A DNA stretch of 64,000 nucleotides from Roseiarcus sp963709655. GTDB lineage: Bacteria > Pseudomonadota > Alphaproteobacteria > Rhizobiales > Beijerinckiaceae. Under the pieces are notes generated by a model that had not been told where the DNA came from, made no database searches, and saw only the letters and a program-made list of their open reading frames with translations. Shown one piece after another: positions 7,786 through 17,304 of the stretch (positions are counted from its first letter, which is position 1; each line of letters starts with the position of its first letter). The position numbers and the translations under genes were made by a program. The stretch lies in NCBI GenBank assembly GCA_963709655.1, contig CAVPXF010000025.1, forward strand, positions 62,001 to 126,000, given 5' to 3'.

Positions 7786-9250
7786 CTATGTGGCCTGATC
7801 CGCCTCGAGTTCGCGCGCGTCATGCTTGTGCCCGCTCATCTCCGCCCCCGCATCGCGCGGATATCCGAGGCACACCGGCGCGGCGAGCAGCGAGATGGCA
7901 GTGACGACCAGGAACGCCGCCGAAAAGTCCCACACGCTCGCGTCCACTCGCCCGGCGAGGGTTTTCGACACGGTCAGCGCCAGCGCGCCCGTGCAGATGC
8001 CGAACGACAGCATCAACTGCTGGAACGTCGTGTAGAAGCTATTGGCCGAGGCCGTGCGTTCCGCCGGCACGTCGTCATAGGCGACGGTATTGTAGGCGGT
8101 GAATTGCAGCGACATCGAGAACCCGCAGATCGCCAGGACGAGGAACATCGCCCAATGCGGCCAACTCTGCCGGAAGGCGGCGCAGACCGCATAGAGCAGG
8201 CTGGAGAAAATCCCGTTCCAGATCAAAGTCGTGCGAAAGCCGAAGCGCCGCAGGATCGGCTGCGCGCCCGCCTTCATCAGGACGGCGCCGAAAGCGGTGC
8301 CGAAGGTCATGAAGCCGCTCTCGGCCGCCGACATGCCGAAGGCGAGCTGCATCATCAGCGGCAGCAGAAACGGCTGCGCGCCCTGGGTGATGCGGGACAG
8401 CGAACCGGCGATCAGCGACACCCGGAACGTCTTGATCCGCATCAGGCCGAGATCGAGGATCGGCGTCACGCGGCGCCGCGTCAGCGCATAGACGACATAG
8501 GCCGTCCCGCTGACGAGGCCCGCGCCGAGGAGCGCAAACGCGACCGAGGTCTGGCCCACGCCCCGGCTCGTCGTTTCGAAGCCGAACAACAGACAGGCGA
8601 GCGAGACGCCGGACAGGACGAAGCCCCAGCCGTCAAAAGCGCTCCGCGTCTTCGGGCGCGAGTTCTGGATGAAGAGCCATGTCAGGACGACGCCGAGAAC
8701 GCCGATGGGGACGTTGATATAGAAAATCCATCGCCAGTCGAGATAGGTGACGATCAGGCCGCCGACCGGCGGCCCGAGGATCGGACCGATCAGGCCCGGC
8801 ACCAGAAACCAGCTCATCGCGGAAACGAGATCGGCCCGATCGACGCTGCGCAGCAGCACGAGGCGGCCGACCGGGATCATCATCGCGCCGCCGGCGCCCT
8901 GCAGCAACCGCGCGACGACCAGCATGGGCAGATTATGCGCCTGCGCGCACAGGACGGAACTGAGGGTGAAGACGACGATCGCGCCGGAAAACACGGTTCG
9001 CGCGCCGAACCGGTCGGCGATCTGGCCGCTGGCGGGGATCAGCACCGCGAGGCTCAAGAGATAGGAGGTGAGCGCGACGCTCATGTGCGACGGCGTCACG
9101 TCGAAATACCGGGCCATCGTCGGCAGCGCCGTGGCGAGCACGGTCGAGTTCGAGCTGCTCCATGAAGAGCGCGCTGGCGATGATCAGGGCGGTGGTGCGG
9201 TAGTTCGGCTTGGAAAGTTCGAAAACCTGCGAGGACGTCAGTTCCGACAT
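7786..9250 (-). CDS. DHA2-family MFS drug exporter (EmrB/QacA type), one frameshift
   Basis: A proton-driven exporter of the 14-helix DHA2 group. ATG 9250 gives MSELTSSQVFELSKP. After helix 1 starts (ALIIASALFMEQL) an extra base near 9154 breaks the frame, and it resumes with DSTVLATALPTMARYF, the DHA2 signature around the first helix. Later motifs include GQIADRFGART (motif A) and a motif-C-like LVPGLIGPILGPPVGG. The corrected length is 487 residues. The stub at 9436 on the other strand looks like the start of an HlyD-type adaptor, the usual partner of such pumps. Confidence 0.85.
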
Positions 9251-9435
9251 TATCGATCGAGTGCTCTTTTCAGCCGCTGGACGCCTCGGCAACGTCCGGG
9301 ACGCGCTTTCGCGATGCGGCGTTTGGCCGATTCAAGACCGGTCGAGAGGGGTGACACGCTCAATATAGGACCATATCGCGACGCAACAATCTGCGAAATT
9401 GACCCGATGACGCAAAAGTGAAGGTTCGGCGGCTC

Positions 9436-9504
9436 ATGAGACGGCGTCCGATCCCCTCCGTGGTCACCTGGGTCGCCGGTCTCGTGGTCGTCGCGGCCGG
9501 CTAC
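9436..9504 (+). pseudogene. N-terminal remnant of a membrane-anchored adaptor (HlyD-like)
   Basis: The frame encodes MRRRPIPSVVTWVAGLVVVA, a short basic start followed by a hydrophobic anchor, then AGY. It runs straight into the 3' end of the E2 gene on the opposite strand at 9501. This is the typical beginning of periplasmic adaptor proteins that pair with DHA2 exporters, and the exporter gene is divergent beside it. The rest of the gene is missing, suggesting a deletion or insertion junction near 9500. Confidence 0.4.
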
Positions 9505-10943
9505 AGCAGCGCGAGCCGCAGATCTCCGAGCAGTTCGCTAAGATGGCGAACGAAGCGGGCGGCCGCGGCGCCGTCGATGACTCGGTGGTCGTAGGAGAGA
9601 CACAGCGGCAGCATCAGACGCGGCTGGAACGCCGTTCCGTCCCAGACCGGGGCCATCGTCGCCCGCACCACGCCGAGAATGGCGACTTCCGGCCCATTGA
9701 CGATCGGCGTGAACGCGGTGCCGCCGATCCCGCCGAGCGACGAAATGGTAAAGGTCGCGCCCTGCATTTCGGCCGGTGTCAGCTTTCCGTCTCGCGCCTT
9801 CGCCGACAGCGTCGCGAGTTCGCGCGCGATCTCCGTCACGCCCTTCCTGTCGGCGTCCCGGAGGACGGCGACGACGAGGCCGTCGGCGGTGTCGACGGCG
9901 ACGCCGATGTTCCAGTAGTTGCGCTGGATGAGGGCGTCCTTGGCGGGGACGAGCGCCGAGTTGAACAGCGGGAACGCTTTGAGGGCGGCGACCGTGCACT
10001 TGACCACGAGAGGCAGCAGCGAGACGCGATAGGGCGCCTGCCTGTCGCTCTTCGCCTTCTCGTCGAGCGACTGGCGAAACGCCTCGAGGTCCGTGATGTC
10101 GGCTTCGTCGCAATGCGTGACATGTGGGATGTTGAGCCAGGATGCATGCAGACGCGGCCCGGAAATCCGCTTGATGCGCGACAGAGGCGTCGCCTCGACG
10201 GGGCCGAATTTCGCGAAGTCCACCACAGGGAGCTCGGGCAGCGCGGCGCTGGTCGATCCCGATGGCGGGGCGCCCGCGCGGAATGCGGTCTTGACGTCGT
10301 CCTTGGTGACGATGCCCTTCTCGCCCGTCCCTTTCAGCCCTTCGAGGTCGACGCCGAGTTCGGCTGCGAGCCGCCGCGCCGCAGGGCCGGCCTGAACTTC
10401 GGACTGGACGGCCGGGGCGGACATCGGTTGCCTGCGCGTTGCGGCTTCCGCCGTCACGTCGCTCGCCTGGATCCGGCCGCTTGGCCCGCTGCCTGCAATC
10501 TCGGTCAGCGGCAACCCGTGGTCCCGGGCGAGTCGGCGCGCCTTCGGCGTCGCCCGCTCGCCGCGCTCGTCGTGCGCTTCGACAAACTGAGAAGGTTCAG
10601 CTTCTGCCTCCGGCTTGTCGTTCGCCCTGGCCGAACGTGTCGGCTCCGCATCTCGCGCAACCGGGACGCCCGCGGTCGCGGGCTTCGGCTCGGCGAAGGT
10701 CTCGCCCGGAGCGACGATCCAGCCCACCACCGTGCCGACGGGCAATTCATCGCCCGGGCGGCCGGTGACGCCGCTCAACACGCCGGCGGCCGGCGCTTCG
10801 ATTTCCATCGCGGCCTTGTCCAACTCGATTTCGAACAGGGCCTCGCCCCTTGCGACCGTTTCGCCCTCGGCGACGAACCACTTCGTGATCTTGCCCGTCG
10901 TCATGTCCATGTCGACGCGCGGAAGAATGACCTCGACCGCCAT
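9501..10943 (-). CDS. 2-oxo acid/acetoin dehydrogenase E2, dihydrolipoamide acyltransferase
   Basis: The core acyltransferase of a pyruvate- or acetoin-dehydrogenase-like complex, 480 residues. It has an N-terminal lipoyl domain (residues 1-78, lipoylated Lys43 in ELDKAAMEIEAP). Two peripheral-subunit-binding motifs follow, near 135-167 (TPKARRLARDHGLPLTEIAG) and 187-219 (GPAARRLAAELGVDLEGLKG). Then comes the catalytic domain with the active-site DHRVIDG (His about 453). Two subunit-binding domains are unusual. Only one base separates its start from the E1 beta stop, so E1 alpha, E1 beta and E2 are one operon. No E3 gene is present, so a housekeeping dihydrolipoamide dehydrogenase must serve the complex. 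Confidence 0.9.
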   Translation of the reverse strand: MAVEVILPRVDMDMTTGKITKWFVAEGETVARGEALFEIELDKAAMEIEAPAAGVLSGVTGRPGDELPVGTVVGWIVAPGETFAEPKPATAGVPVARDAEPTRSARANDKPEAEAEPSQFVEAHDERGERATPKARRLARDHGLPLTEIAGSGPSGRIQASDVTAEAATRRQPMSAPAVQSEVQAGPAARRLAAELGVDLEGLKGTGEKGIVTKDDVKTAFRAGAPPSGSTSAALPELPVVDFAKFGPVEATPLSRIKRISGPRLHASWLNIPHVTHCDEADITDLEAFRQSLDEKAKSDRQAPYRVSLLPLVVKCTVAALKAFPLFNSALVPAKDALIQRNYWNIGVAVDTADGLVVAVLRDADRKGVTEIARELATLSAKARDGKLTPAEMQGATFTISSLGGIGGTAFTPIVNGPEVAILGVVRATMAPVWDGTAFQPRLMLPLCLSYDHRVIDGAAAARFVRHLSELLGDLRLALL

Positions 10944-10944
10944 G

Positions 10945-11943
10945 TCAGACGCGTCCGAGCGCGAGCTTGCGGGCGGCTGCGATGATGTCCGGGGTCTGCG
11001 GAACCGCGGCCTTCTCGAGGATCGGACTATAAGGAATTGGCGAATCGGCGCCGCCGAGCCGAACGATCGGAGCGTCGAGATAATCGAACGCCTCGCTCTC
11101 GGCGATCGCGGCGCTGATTTCGGCGCCGATGCCGAGCGTTTTGACGCCCTCGTACACGCAGAGCAGGCGCGAGGTTCTCTTCACGCTCTCGCTCAGCGTC
11201 TTAAGATCGAGCGGGCGCAAGGAGCGCGGGTCGATGACTTCAGCTTCGATGCCTTCCTTCGCCAGTTCGGCAGCCGCATCCAGCGCCTTGCCGCACATGA
11301 TGCCCGACGCGACGATCGTGAGGTCTCGGCCGGGCCGGCGAACCTCGGCCTTGTCGAGCGGCACGGTATAGAAACCGGGTGGGACGGGTCCCTTGGTCTT
11401 GTAGAGCAGCTTGTGCTCATAGATCATCACCGGATCGGGATCGGCGATCGCTGCGAGAAGCAGTCCCTTGGCGTCATAGGGCGTGCTCGGCTCGACGACT
11501 TTGAGGCCAGGAATATGCGCGAGCCAAGCCTGGAGCGCCTGGCTGTGTTGCGCCGCTGCGCCAGTGCCCGAACCTGAGGGCAGACGGACGACCATCGGCA
11601 CGGACACCGAGCCGCCAAGCATGAAGCGCAGCTTCGCGGCCTGATTGACGATTTGCTCCATCGCCAGGGTGACAAAGTCGGAAAACTGCAGTTCGAAGAT
11701 CGGACGCATTCCAGTCAGCGCCGCGCCAACTGCAACGCCTGCGCCCCCGAGTTCGGAGATCGGCGTGTCGATCACCCGATCGGCGCCAAAGCGGTTGACC
11801 AGGTCTCCGGTGACCTGGAACGCGCCGCCATAGACGCCGACATCTTCGCCCATGAGGAAGACGCGGTCGTCGGCTTCCATTGCGATCGCCAAGGCCTCCT
11901 GGATGGCCTGCGCGTAGGTCAGCTCGCGGGTCTGCGTGTCCAT
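10945..11943 (-). CDS. 2-oxo acid/acetoin dehydrogenase E1 beta subunit
   Basis: The beta subunit of the thiamine-diphosphate E1 heterotetramer, 332 residues. It starts MDTQTRELTYAQAIQEALA and carries the usual GEDVGVYGGAFQVT and PISELGGAGVAVGAA segments. ATG 11943 is chosen because the family normally starts here; the open frame extends 25 codons upstream into the E1 alpha gene. With E1 alpha 13 bp upstream and E2 1 bp downstream it decarboxylates or cleaves the substrate and passes the acyl group to E2. The sequence does not settle whether the substrate is pyruvate, acetoin or another alpha-hydroxyketone. The operon context argues for a specialised catabolic role. Confidence 0.9.
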   Translation of the reverse strand: MDTQTRELTYAQAIQEALAIAMEADDRVFLMGEDVGVYGGAFQVTGDLVNRFGADRVIDTPISELGGAGVAVGAALTGMRPIFELQFSDFVTLAMEQIVNQAAKLRFMLGGSVSVPMVVRLPSGSGTGAAAQHSQALQAWLAHIPGLKVVEPSTPYDAKGLLLAAIADPDPVMIYEHKLLYKTKGPVPPGFYTVPLDKAEVRRPGRDLTIVASGIMCGKALDAAAELAKEGIEAEVIDPRSLRPLDLKTLSESVKRTSRLLCVYEGVKTLGIGAEISAAIAESEAFDYLDAPIVRLGGADSPIPYSPILEKAAVPQTPDIIAAARKLALGRV

Positions 11944-11956
11944 AGGGAAGTGGGTC

Positions 11957-12979
11957 CTAGCTCGTATAGACATCGCGCAGCAGATCTTCAGCCAAGGGCA
12001 ATGGACTCGCCTCGGCAAAAGCGACGCCCTGCTTGATCTCGTCCTCGACCTCGGCTTGAATGGATTCGATGTCGGACCGCGTGAGGACGCCGAGGGATTC
12101 GAGTTCGCGCTCGAACGCCGCGATCGGATCGCGCCCCTTCCAGGCCTCGATTTCTTCCTTGGTACGATAGCGGTTGCGGTCGGACTTCGAGTGGCCGCGG
12201 ATCCTGTAGGTCATGCATTCGATCAGGCTCGGGCCCTCGCCGCGCCGCGCGCGATCGGCGGCATCGAACGAGGCCTGAGCGACCTCGGCGAAACTGTTGC
12301 CGTCAACGGTGACGCCCGGCATCGAATAGGCCGCGGCGCGCTCGGCGATCCGCCTGACCGCGGTCGAACGCTCGGTCGACATCGACATGCCATAGTTGTT
12401 GTTCTCACACACGAACACCACCGGCAGTTTCCAGATCGCCGCCATGTTCAAGGACTCGTGAAACGCGCCTTCGTTGTTCGCGCCATCGCCAAAAAAGCAG
12501 ACGACGACTGCGCCCGTCTTCCGCATCTTGACGCTGAGCGCGGCGCCGACGGCGATCGGAATGCCGCCGCCTACAATGCCGTTGGCCCCGAGATTTCCCT
12601 TGCTCGGATCCGCGATGTGCATGGAGCCGCCGCGGCCGCGGCAGTATCCGGTCTCGCGGCCGAGAAATTCGGCGAACATCCGCTTTACCTCAGCGCCCTT
12701 GGCGATGCAGTGGCCGTGACCGCGATGAGTCGAGGTGATGTAGTCGGAGTCCGACAGGGGCGCGCAGGCGCCGACCGCCGTCGCCTCCTCGCCGATCGAG
12801 AGGTGCATCGTTCCGTAGCTTTGGCCGCGGACATAGGCGTCCTCGGCGCTCTCCTCGAAGCGACGGATCAGTTGCATCTTGTACAATGCGTCGCGCAACG
12901 CGCCCTTCGTCAGCCGCTCGTAGATGCGGGGACGATTAGACTGCGACGACGGGGCGCTTTCGACGCTGGACGTGCTCAT
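11957..12979 (-). CDS. 2-oxo acid/acetoin dehydrogenase E1 alpha subunit
   Basis: The alpha subunit of the thiamine-diphosphate-dependent E1, 340 residues. The TPP-binding motif is clear (GDGANNEGAFHESLNMAA, ending near ENNNYG), as are STHRGHGHCIAKGA and the GRGGSMHI loop. A 20-residue polar N-terminus rich in Ser and Pro precedes the fold. The start at ATG 12979 follows GAGGACTCTG. It lies 39 bp downstream of the SAF-domain dehydrogenase gene in the same direction and appears to be co-transcribed with it. Confidence 0.9.
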   Translation of the reverse strand: MSTSSVESAPSSQSNRPRIYERLTKGALRDALYKMQLIRRFEESAEDAYVRGQSYGTMHLSIGEEATAVGACAPLSDSDYITSTHRGHGHCIAKGAEVKRMFAEFLGRETGYCRGRGGSMHIADPSKGNLGANGIVGGGIPIAVGAALSVKMRKTGAVVVCFFGDGANNEGAFHESLNMAAIWKLPVVFVCENNNYGMSMSTERSTAVRRIAERAAAYSMPGVTVDGNSFAEVAQASFDAADRARRGEGPSLIECMTYRIRGHSKSDRNRYRTKEEIEAWKGRDPIAAFERELESLGVLTRSDIESIQAEVEDEIKQGVAFAEASPLPLAEDLLRDVYTS

Positions 12980-13018
12980 CAGAGTCCTCGGGCCTTTGCC
13001 AACAACCGTGCAACAGGC

Positions 13019-14344
13019 TCAGCCGGTCACGAATTGGCCATCCGACTGATCGAGCCGCCGACGGATTTGGGTGACCACGAGCGAATCGTCGGGCGCGCAG
13101 TTTGCGTAGGTCAGCTTCTCGCCCGCCTTGATCGGCTTCAGGACCTTCGAGCGCTCGGCGAGGCCAAGCGGGATCGCTTCTGCTTTGCGGGCCTCCAGCC
13201 ACTCCATCGCAAAGCCGCGATAGTCGTACTCGCCGATCTTGCCGAGGACCTGGCCCGGAACCAGGTCACGCTTAGCGACAGAGGCGCATTCGCCGACCGG
13301 ACGATCGAGGGGCTCGAGATCCGCGCGGCCGAGGCGCGCCGCACGGATGGCGGAAAGCGTCACTTCGAGGCTGGTCAAATGATAGGGGCGCAGCAGGCTG
13401 AAGCACGGGCCCGGACCGACCTTGAGGTCGATCATCCGCTCGAGCACGCGCGGATGGCGCGGCTTGACGATGCAGAACACGCCGGGCGCCACGCCCTTGC
13501 CGATCGAATAATCGACGACGCCGGACTTATTGAGAATGCCGCCGTCCTCTTTGGTGCACAGCACTTGCGCGAGAACTTCCCGAGTCGCCGCCGGTCCGTG
13601 CATGCCGGGCACGTCCGGCACGAGGCCGGTGGCGTTCGCGATCGCAGTCATCTCGATTGCGGTCTTCGAGCCGTCGACGAACTCGACCAGCATGCGCGCA
13701 TTCATGTTGCGCTCGCGCGCTTCCTTTTCGAAGGCGTCTGGGGTGGCGTCGAATTGCAGCGCGTTGTTCTTGCCTTTTCCCGCCGCCACGATTTCGAACC
13801 CGAGCGCCTGGGCGAATCCGATCAATTCGACCGTCGCCGCCGGCTCGTCGCCCGCAGCGCCGGTGAACATGACGCCGGCCTTGCGCGCCTCCGCCTTGAA
13901 GAAGCGACCGATGGTGACGTCGGCCTCGACGTTCAGCATGACGATGTGCTTGCCCTGCTTCATCGCCTCGAGCGCGATGAGCGTTCCGATGCTCGGATTG
14001 CCGGTCGCGTCGATGACGACGTCGATCCGGCCCGAACCGCACATCGCCTCATAGCTCTCGGTGATGGCGACGTTGCCCATCTCGATCGCGCGATCGACGT
14101 CGGCGGCCTTCGAGGCGAGGACGACGTTGCTGTCGGCGTGACCGGCCATGCTCGCCGCAGCGCGCGCCGCCTCGATCACGACTTCCGAAATCGCGCCCAG
14201 GCGCACGCCCGGCATCTGGGACAGTTCGACGACGATGTCCGTGCCCATCTGTCCGGCGCCGGCGAGTCCGATCGTCAACGGGCCGTGGGCCTCCGCATAG
14301 CGCTCGAGGTCAGCGGCGAGACCTACTTTCGCGATATTCGACAC
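13019..14344 (-). CDS. SAF-domain NAD(P)-dependent oxidoreductase (homoserine-dehydrogenase-like)
   Basis: A 441-residue protein with an N-terminal Rossmann domain (IGLAGAGQMGTDIV, residues 24-37), a central homoserine-dehydrogenase-like segment (VVIDATGNPSIG, AAGKGKNNAL) and a C-terminal SAF domain beginning near VGECASVAKRDL. GTG 14344 is preferred over the longer open frame because AAAGGGAG lies 8-9 bp before it. Members of this family occur in sugar and polyol catabolic clusters and are thought to oxidise or reduce a carbonyl/alcohol group. It heads the E1-E2 operon and takes the place of the sorbitol-6-phosphate dehydrogenase expected beside a glucitol PTS. The substrate is unknown. Confidence 0.75.
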   Translation of the reverse strand: MSNIAKVGLAADLERYAEAHGPLTIGLAGAGQMGTDIVVELSQMPGVRLGAISEVVIEAARAAASMAGHADSNVVLASKAADVDRAIEMGNVAITESYEAMCGSGRIDVVIDATGNPSIGTLIALEAMKQGKHIVMLNVEADVTIGRFFKAEARKAGVMFTGAAGDEPAATVELIGFAQALGFEIVAAGKGKNNALQFDATPDAFEKEARERNMNARMLVEFVDGSKTAIEMTAIANATGLVPDVPGMHGPAATREVLAQVLCTKEDGGILNKSGVVDYSIGKGVAPGVFCIVKPRHPRVLERMIDLKVGPGPCFSLLRPYHLTSLEVTLSAIRAARLGRADLEPLDRPVGECASVAKRDLVPGQVLGKIGEYDYRGFAMEWLEARKAEAIPLGLAERSKVLKPIKAGEKLTYANCAPDDSLVVTQIRRRLDQSDGQFVTG

Positions 14345-14546
14345 AGGCGTGCTCCCTTTAAGATTGACATTGCTCGATCGGCGCCATCGCCGCGGCTCGC
14401 TCGGCAGGTCAGGAGTCGCCCCGGCCCGCGCCGTGAGGGCGCCGCTGGACATTAACCCGGCGCGCCGAAACTGCGGTCGCCAATCGCCGCCTTCACGTTG
14501 CGCTGCGCCCGAGTTTCGCCGTTCCGCTACGCTCGAGCATTGGTCT

Positions 14547-14575
14547 GCAGTAGTGAACTTTTTCAAAATTGTCAA
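14547..14575 (-). promoter_or_regulatory. Candidate promoter of the SAF-E1-E2 operon
   Basis: Read on the minus strand, TTGACA (14575-14570) and TACTGC (14552-14547) are 17 bp apart. The -35 is perfect and the -10 poor, as expected for an activated or regulated promoter. A TGAAC/GTTCA inverted pair brackets the -35 element and could be the SorC-family regulator site. The leader to the GTG at 14344 would be about 200 nt. The whole 14345-14784 gap separates divergent genes and shows no coding frame. Confidence 0.45.
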
Positions 14576-14784
14576 GTCGAATGTTCAGCTGGATTTGCGC
14601 CCCGGCGGCTTGAATGTCCGATCCGAGGCCCGGACTCGGCAAGGCCTCAGGCGGGTCGCTCCCGCCCAGATTGTGGAATTGACAGCGCTTCAAATGCGCG
14701 GCATTGGAATCACTTGTTCAGCTTCTCGATCCCTAGGCGCCCAGTCGCGCAACGCTTCTCGTCCGCCGCAAATCCGAGGATTGA

Positions 14785-15837
14785 GTGAAGACGCAAGAGC
14801 GATCTCGTGGGGCGAAGGCGCCGAAATCCACGAAGATCGGCGAAGGCTCGGAGGACGCGGCGACGGAGGCGGTCGGACTCGGGCGGCGGGCGCCGCGCCT
14901 GCGTCAGCGGGTCGCATGGATGTACTACGTCGAGGAAATGACCCAGGGCGCGATCGCCGACACGCTCGGCATCGGACGTATCACTGTCGTGCGCCTGCTC
15001 GCGGAAGCGCGCGGCCTCAACGAAGTGCGCATGGCGCTCAGCCGGGACATTGCCGAGCTCTCGCGGCTCGAATTCGACGTGCAGAAGAAATACGGCCTGC
15101 CCGAGGTTGTCGTCGCCCCGCTTTCGACCTCCTGGGCCGATCCGAGCAGCGCGGTCGCCGCCGCGGCGGGCGAGTACATCTCGCAAATGCTGCGACCCGA
15201 CATGAAGCTCGGCCTGGGCTGGGGCAATACGCTCAACCGGACATTGGGCTTCATTCAGGAGCGCCAGGTCCCTCGCCTCTCCGTCGTTTCGCTGCTCGGC
15301 GGCATCACCCGCGCCCGACAGGCCAATCCGGCGGAATTCGCCTGGCAATTCTCGCGCATCTTTCTGGCCGATTGCTATCTGCTGGCGGCGCCGGCGGTCG
15401 TCGACAGTCCGGAGACCAAGCGCACGCTCATCGAGCGTTGCGGCCTCAAGGAAGTGTACGACTTCTCGACCTCTCTCGATGCGGTCGTGGTCAGCGTCGG
15501 GACGACCGAGCCGCAGTCGACCACCAATTATTACGGCATCATTTCCAACGCGGAAATCCGCGAATTGCGCGCGAGCGGCGCGGTCGGCGACATGCTGTAC
15601 AATTTTTTTGACAGGCGCGGCCGGCTTGTCGACCATCCGATCAATGATCGCGTGATGTCCATTCCGCTCTCGACGCTCGGCGCCGCGCCCACTCGCGTGC
15701 TCGTCTCCGGCGGCAAGGAAAAAATCAAGCCGCTCATCGGCGCGTTCACATTGCTGCGACCGACTGCGCTGATCACCGACGAAGCGACCGCGGCCCTGTT
15801 GATCGACGAGAAAGAGCCCGGGGAGAAGACGGACTGA
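14785..15837 (+). CDS. SorC-family sugar-binding transcriptional regulator
   Basis: A 350-residue regulator with an N-terminal helix-turn-helix (MTQGAIADTLGIGRITVVRL) and a C-terminal phosphosugar-binding domain of the SorC/DeoR-SugBD type (LGLGWGNTLNRTL, SVVSLLGGI, a typical isomerase-like fold). The start is GTG 14785 preceded by GAGGATTGA, with a charged Lys-rich N-terminal extension of about 30 residues. It is divergent from the SAF-E1-E2 operon and convergent with the PTS operon, and so is placed to control both in response to a phosphorylated intermediate made by the PTS. That role is inferred from family and position. Confidence 0.85.
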   Translation: MKTQERSRGAKAPKSTKIGEGSEDAATEAVGLGRRAPRLRQRVAWMYYVEEMTQGAIADTLGIGRITVVRLLAEARGLNEVRMALSRDIAELSRLEFDVQKKYGLPEVVVAPLSTSWADPSSAVAAAAGEYISQMLRPDMKLGLGWGNTLNRTLGFIQERQVPRLSVVSLLGGITRARQANPAEFAWQFSRIFLADCYLLAAPAVVDSPETKRTLIERCGLKEVYDFSTSLDAVVVSVGTTEPQSTTNYYGIISNAEIRELRASGAVGDMLYNFFDRRGRLVDHPINDRVMSIPLSTLGAAPTRVLVSGGKEKIKPLIGAFTLLRPTALITDEATAALLIDEKEPGEKTD

Positions 15838-16308
15838 TCGACGCGGCGGGAGCGAGATGAATTCAAGCCGATGTGTTCCCGTCATTGCGAGCGACGAGCG
15901 GGTCAGAGCCCAAAGTGTCGCTGGTTTGGTTACGGCGGCCAAGCGGATTTTGATTGCGGAAAACCGAAAAGATTGGTATGCTCTTTTCATGGCGGAATCA
16001 GACACGGCGCCAACGGTTTCGACCGCCTCTTGGCAAAAAGCGAGCCTTGAGGCGGGAAAGGGGCGGTCAATTTTAAAAATCCGCGCGAGGTCGCGCGTAA
16101 GTCATTGAAAAGGCTCGATTCGGTCGAGAGAATCTAAGGAATTCCAAGGAAATCAAACCGTCCAAAAGCCGGGAATTCGCGGAGCCGCGTGGTCTCCCCG
16201 CGGAGACCTGAGGAAATCCAAATTTCCCGCGCCGGCCGTTTCGGGGGATCCACCCTCGGGGCCACTGAGACCGGTACGGCGGCGGTCGAACCTCATTTCA
16301 TCTTGGCT
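15838..16308. other. Intergenic region with a possible tiny gene and repeat fragments
   Basis: The gap between two convergent genes contains half of a GTCATTGCGAG-type palindromic repeat (near 15880). It also has a plausible promoter pair (TTGCGG 15954-15959, 17 bp, TATGCT 15977-15982) immediately before an ATG at 15989 that opens only 39 codons. A TTGAAAAGG-type dispersed element lies near 16108. I see no convincing protein gene and no clear terminator. Confidence 0.35.
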
Positions 16309-17133
16309 CTACGGAAGAAACGGGATCATCGCGGCGAACTCGCGCGCCAGCGCGGACGACGGGTTCGGGCCTCCGAGCGCAGCCGACAGTTCGGCGAACC
16401 GCGCGTCGACCGCCAGATCCGCCGAGACGATCAATGCGTCGAGGTCGCCGGAGTTCGCGTCGCCCTTCGAAGCCAGCGCCACGGCGAGCCCGACCATCAG
16501 CGCGCAATAATCGTTGGGCGCGCGAGCCAGATTCCTCGGGGCCGGTTCGCCGCTCGCGCTCGTCATCATCTCGCGGATCGGGCGCGCCGCGGCGAGTTCA
16601 GCCGACAAGGCGGCGCAAAGCCGAACCGTCGCATCCATGCGTTCGGAGCTCGGGCGCGAGCCGTCGAGCGCGATGTCCACCAGCGCTCCGCTGCGCGCCT
16701 TGAGAGCGCCCACCGCCTCGTCCACGGCCTGCTCCGAAACGAAAAAGACTTCCAGGCCGAAACGGCGCAACAGCCCCTTCAGCACATAGTAAATCTCGGG
16801 CGCCAAGGCGTTCGCCTTCTCCGCCTCGAGGCTGAAGTAGGCGGAAACCGGTTGCGGGAAGGCGAGCGCTCCCGACTGGTGTTCGTTCTCCGGCAGGAGC
16901 GCGTTCGCAGCCGCCTCGACCTGGGAGAACACCGAAGCGGCGGCGAGCGCAACGGGCCGCGGGACATGCGGCGCAAAACGATTGGCTCTCGCTCCGCCTC
17001 CTTCCGCGCTGCGCCGGATCTGATAACGCACGTTGCGCAATTGATCCTTGACCGCCAAGACAAACTGGTCAGAGAGGTGCGTCTTCGTCACGTGAGCGCC
17101 TATTTCCTTGGCATCGCCGCTTTTGCCTGGCAT
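16309..17133 (-). CDS. Hypothetical protein of the PTS operon, 274 aa
   Basis: A soluble protein of 274 residues from ATG 17133 (a GTG 12 bp upstream is the alternative). It is Ala-rich and helical, with a Lys/Arg-rich N-terminal part (VTKTHLSDQFVLAVKDQLRN) and several amphipathic helices (ALAPEIYYVLKGLLRRFGLE). It carries no catalytic motif or membrane segment that I can recognise. As last gene of the polyol PTS operon, 172 bp after the phosphatase, it is probably used in the same pathway. It may be an enzyme of unknown type or a regulatory partner. Confidence 0.6.
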   Translation of the reverse strand: MPGKSGDAKEIGAHVTKTHLSDQFVLAVKDQLRNVRYQIRRSAEGGGARANRFAPHVPRPVALAAASVFSQVEAAANALLPENEHQSGALAFPQPVSAYFSLEAEKANALAPEIYYVLKGLLRRFGLEVFFVSEQAVDEAVGALKARSGALVDIALDGSRPSSERMDATVRLCAALSAELAAARPIREMMTSASGEPAPRNLARAPNDYCALMVGLAVALASKGDANSGDLDALIVSADLAVDARFAELSAALGGPNPSSALAREFAAMIPFLP

Positions 17134-17304
17134 TGCCGCCGACACTATAGCTGACTCGGGCAGTTTTTACGAATAAAGGCGCCCGTATAAAGGCTTCGGC
17201 CTGCGCCGCCGATACGAATTCCGGACCCCGCCGCGAGCGACCCGCAAAGGCGCCTTGGAGAGGAACCGAAGCACGCCGAGAAACGCAACTGGAGGCGCCT
17301 GCGC

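Noticed and set aside
11936..14455. 839-codon plus-strand frame
   Set aside because: It is a shadow of the E1 alpha and SAF-dehydrogenase genes, whose motifs are clear on the minus strand.
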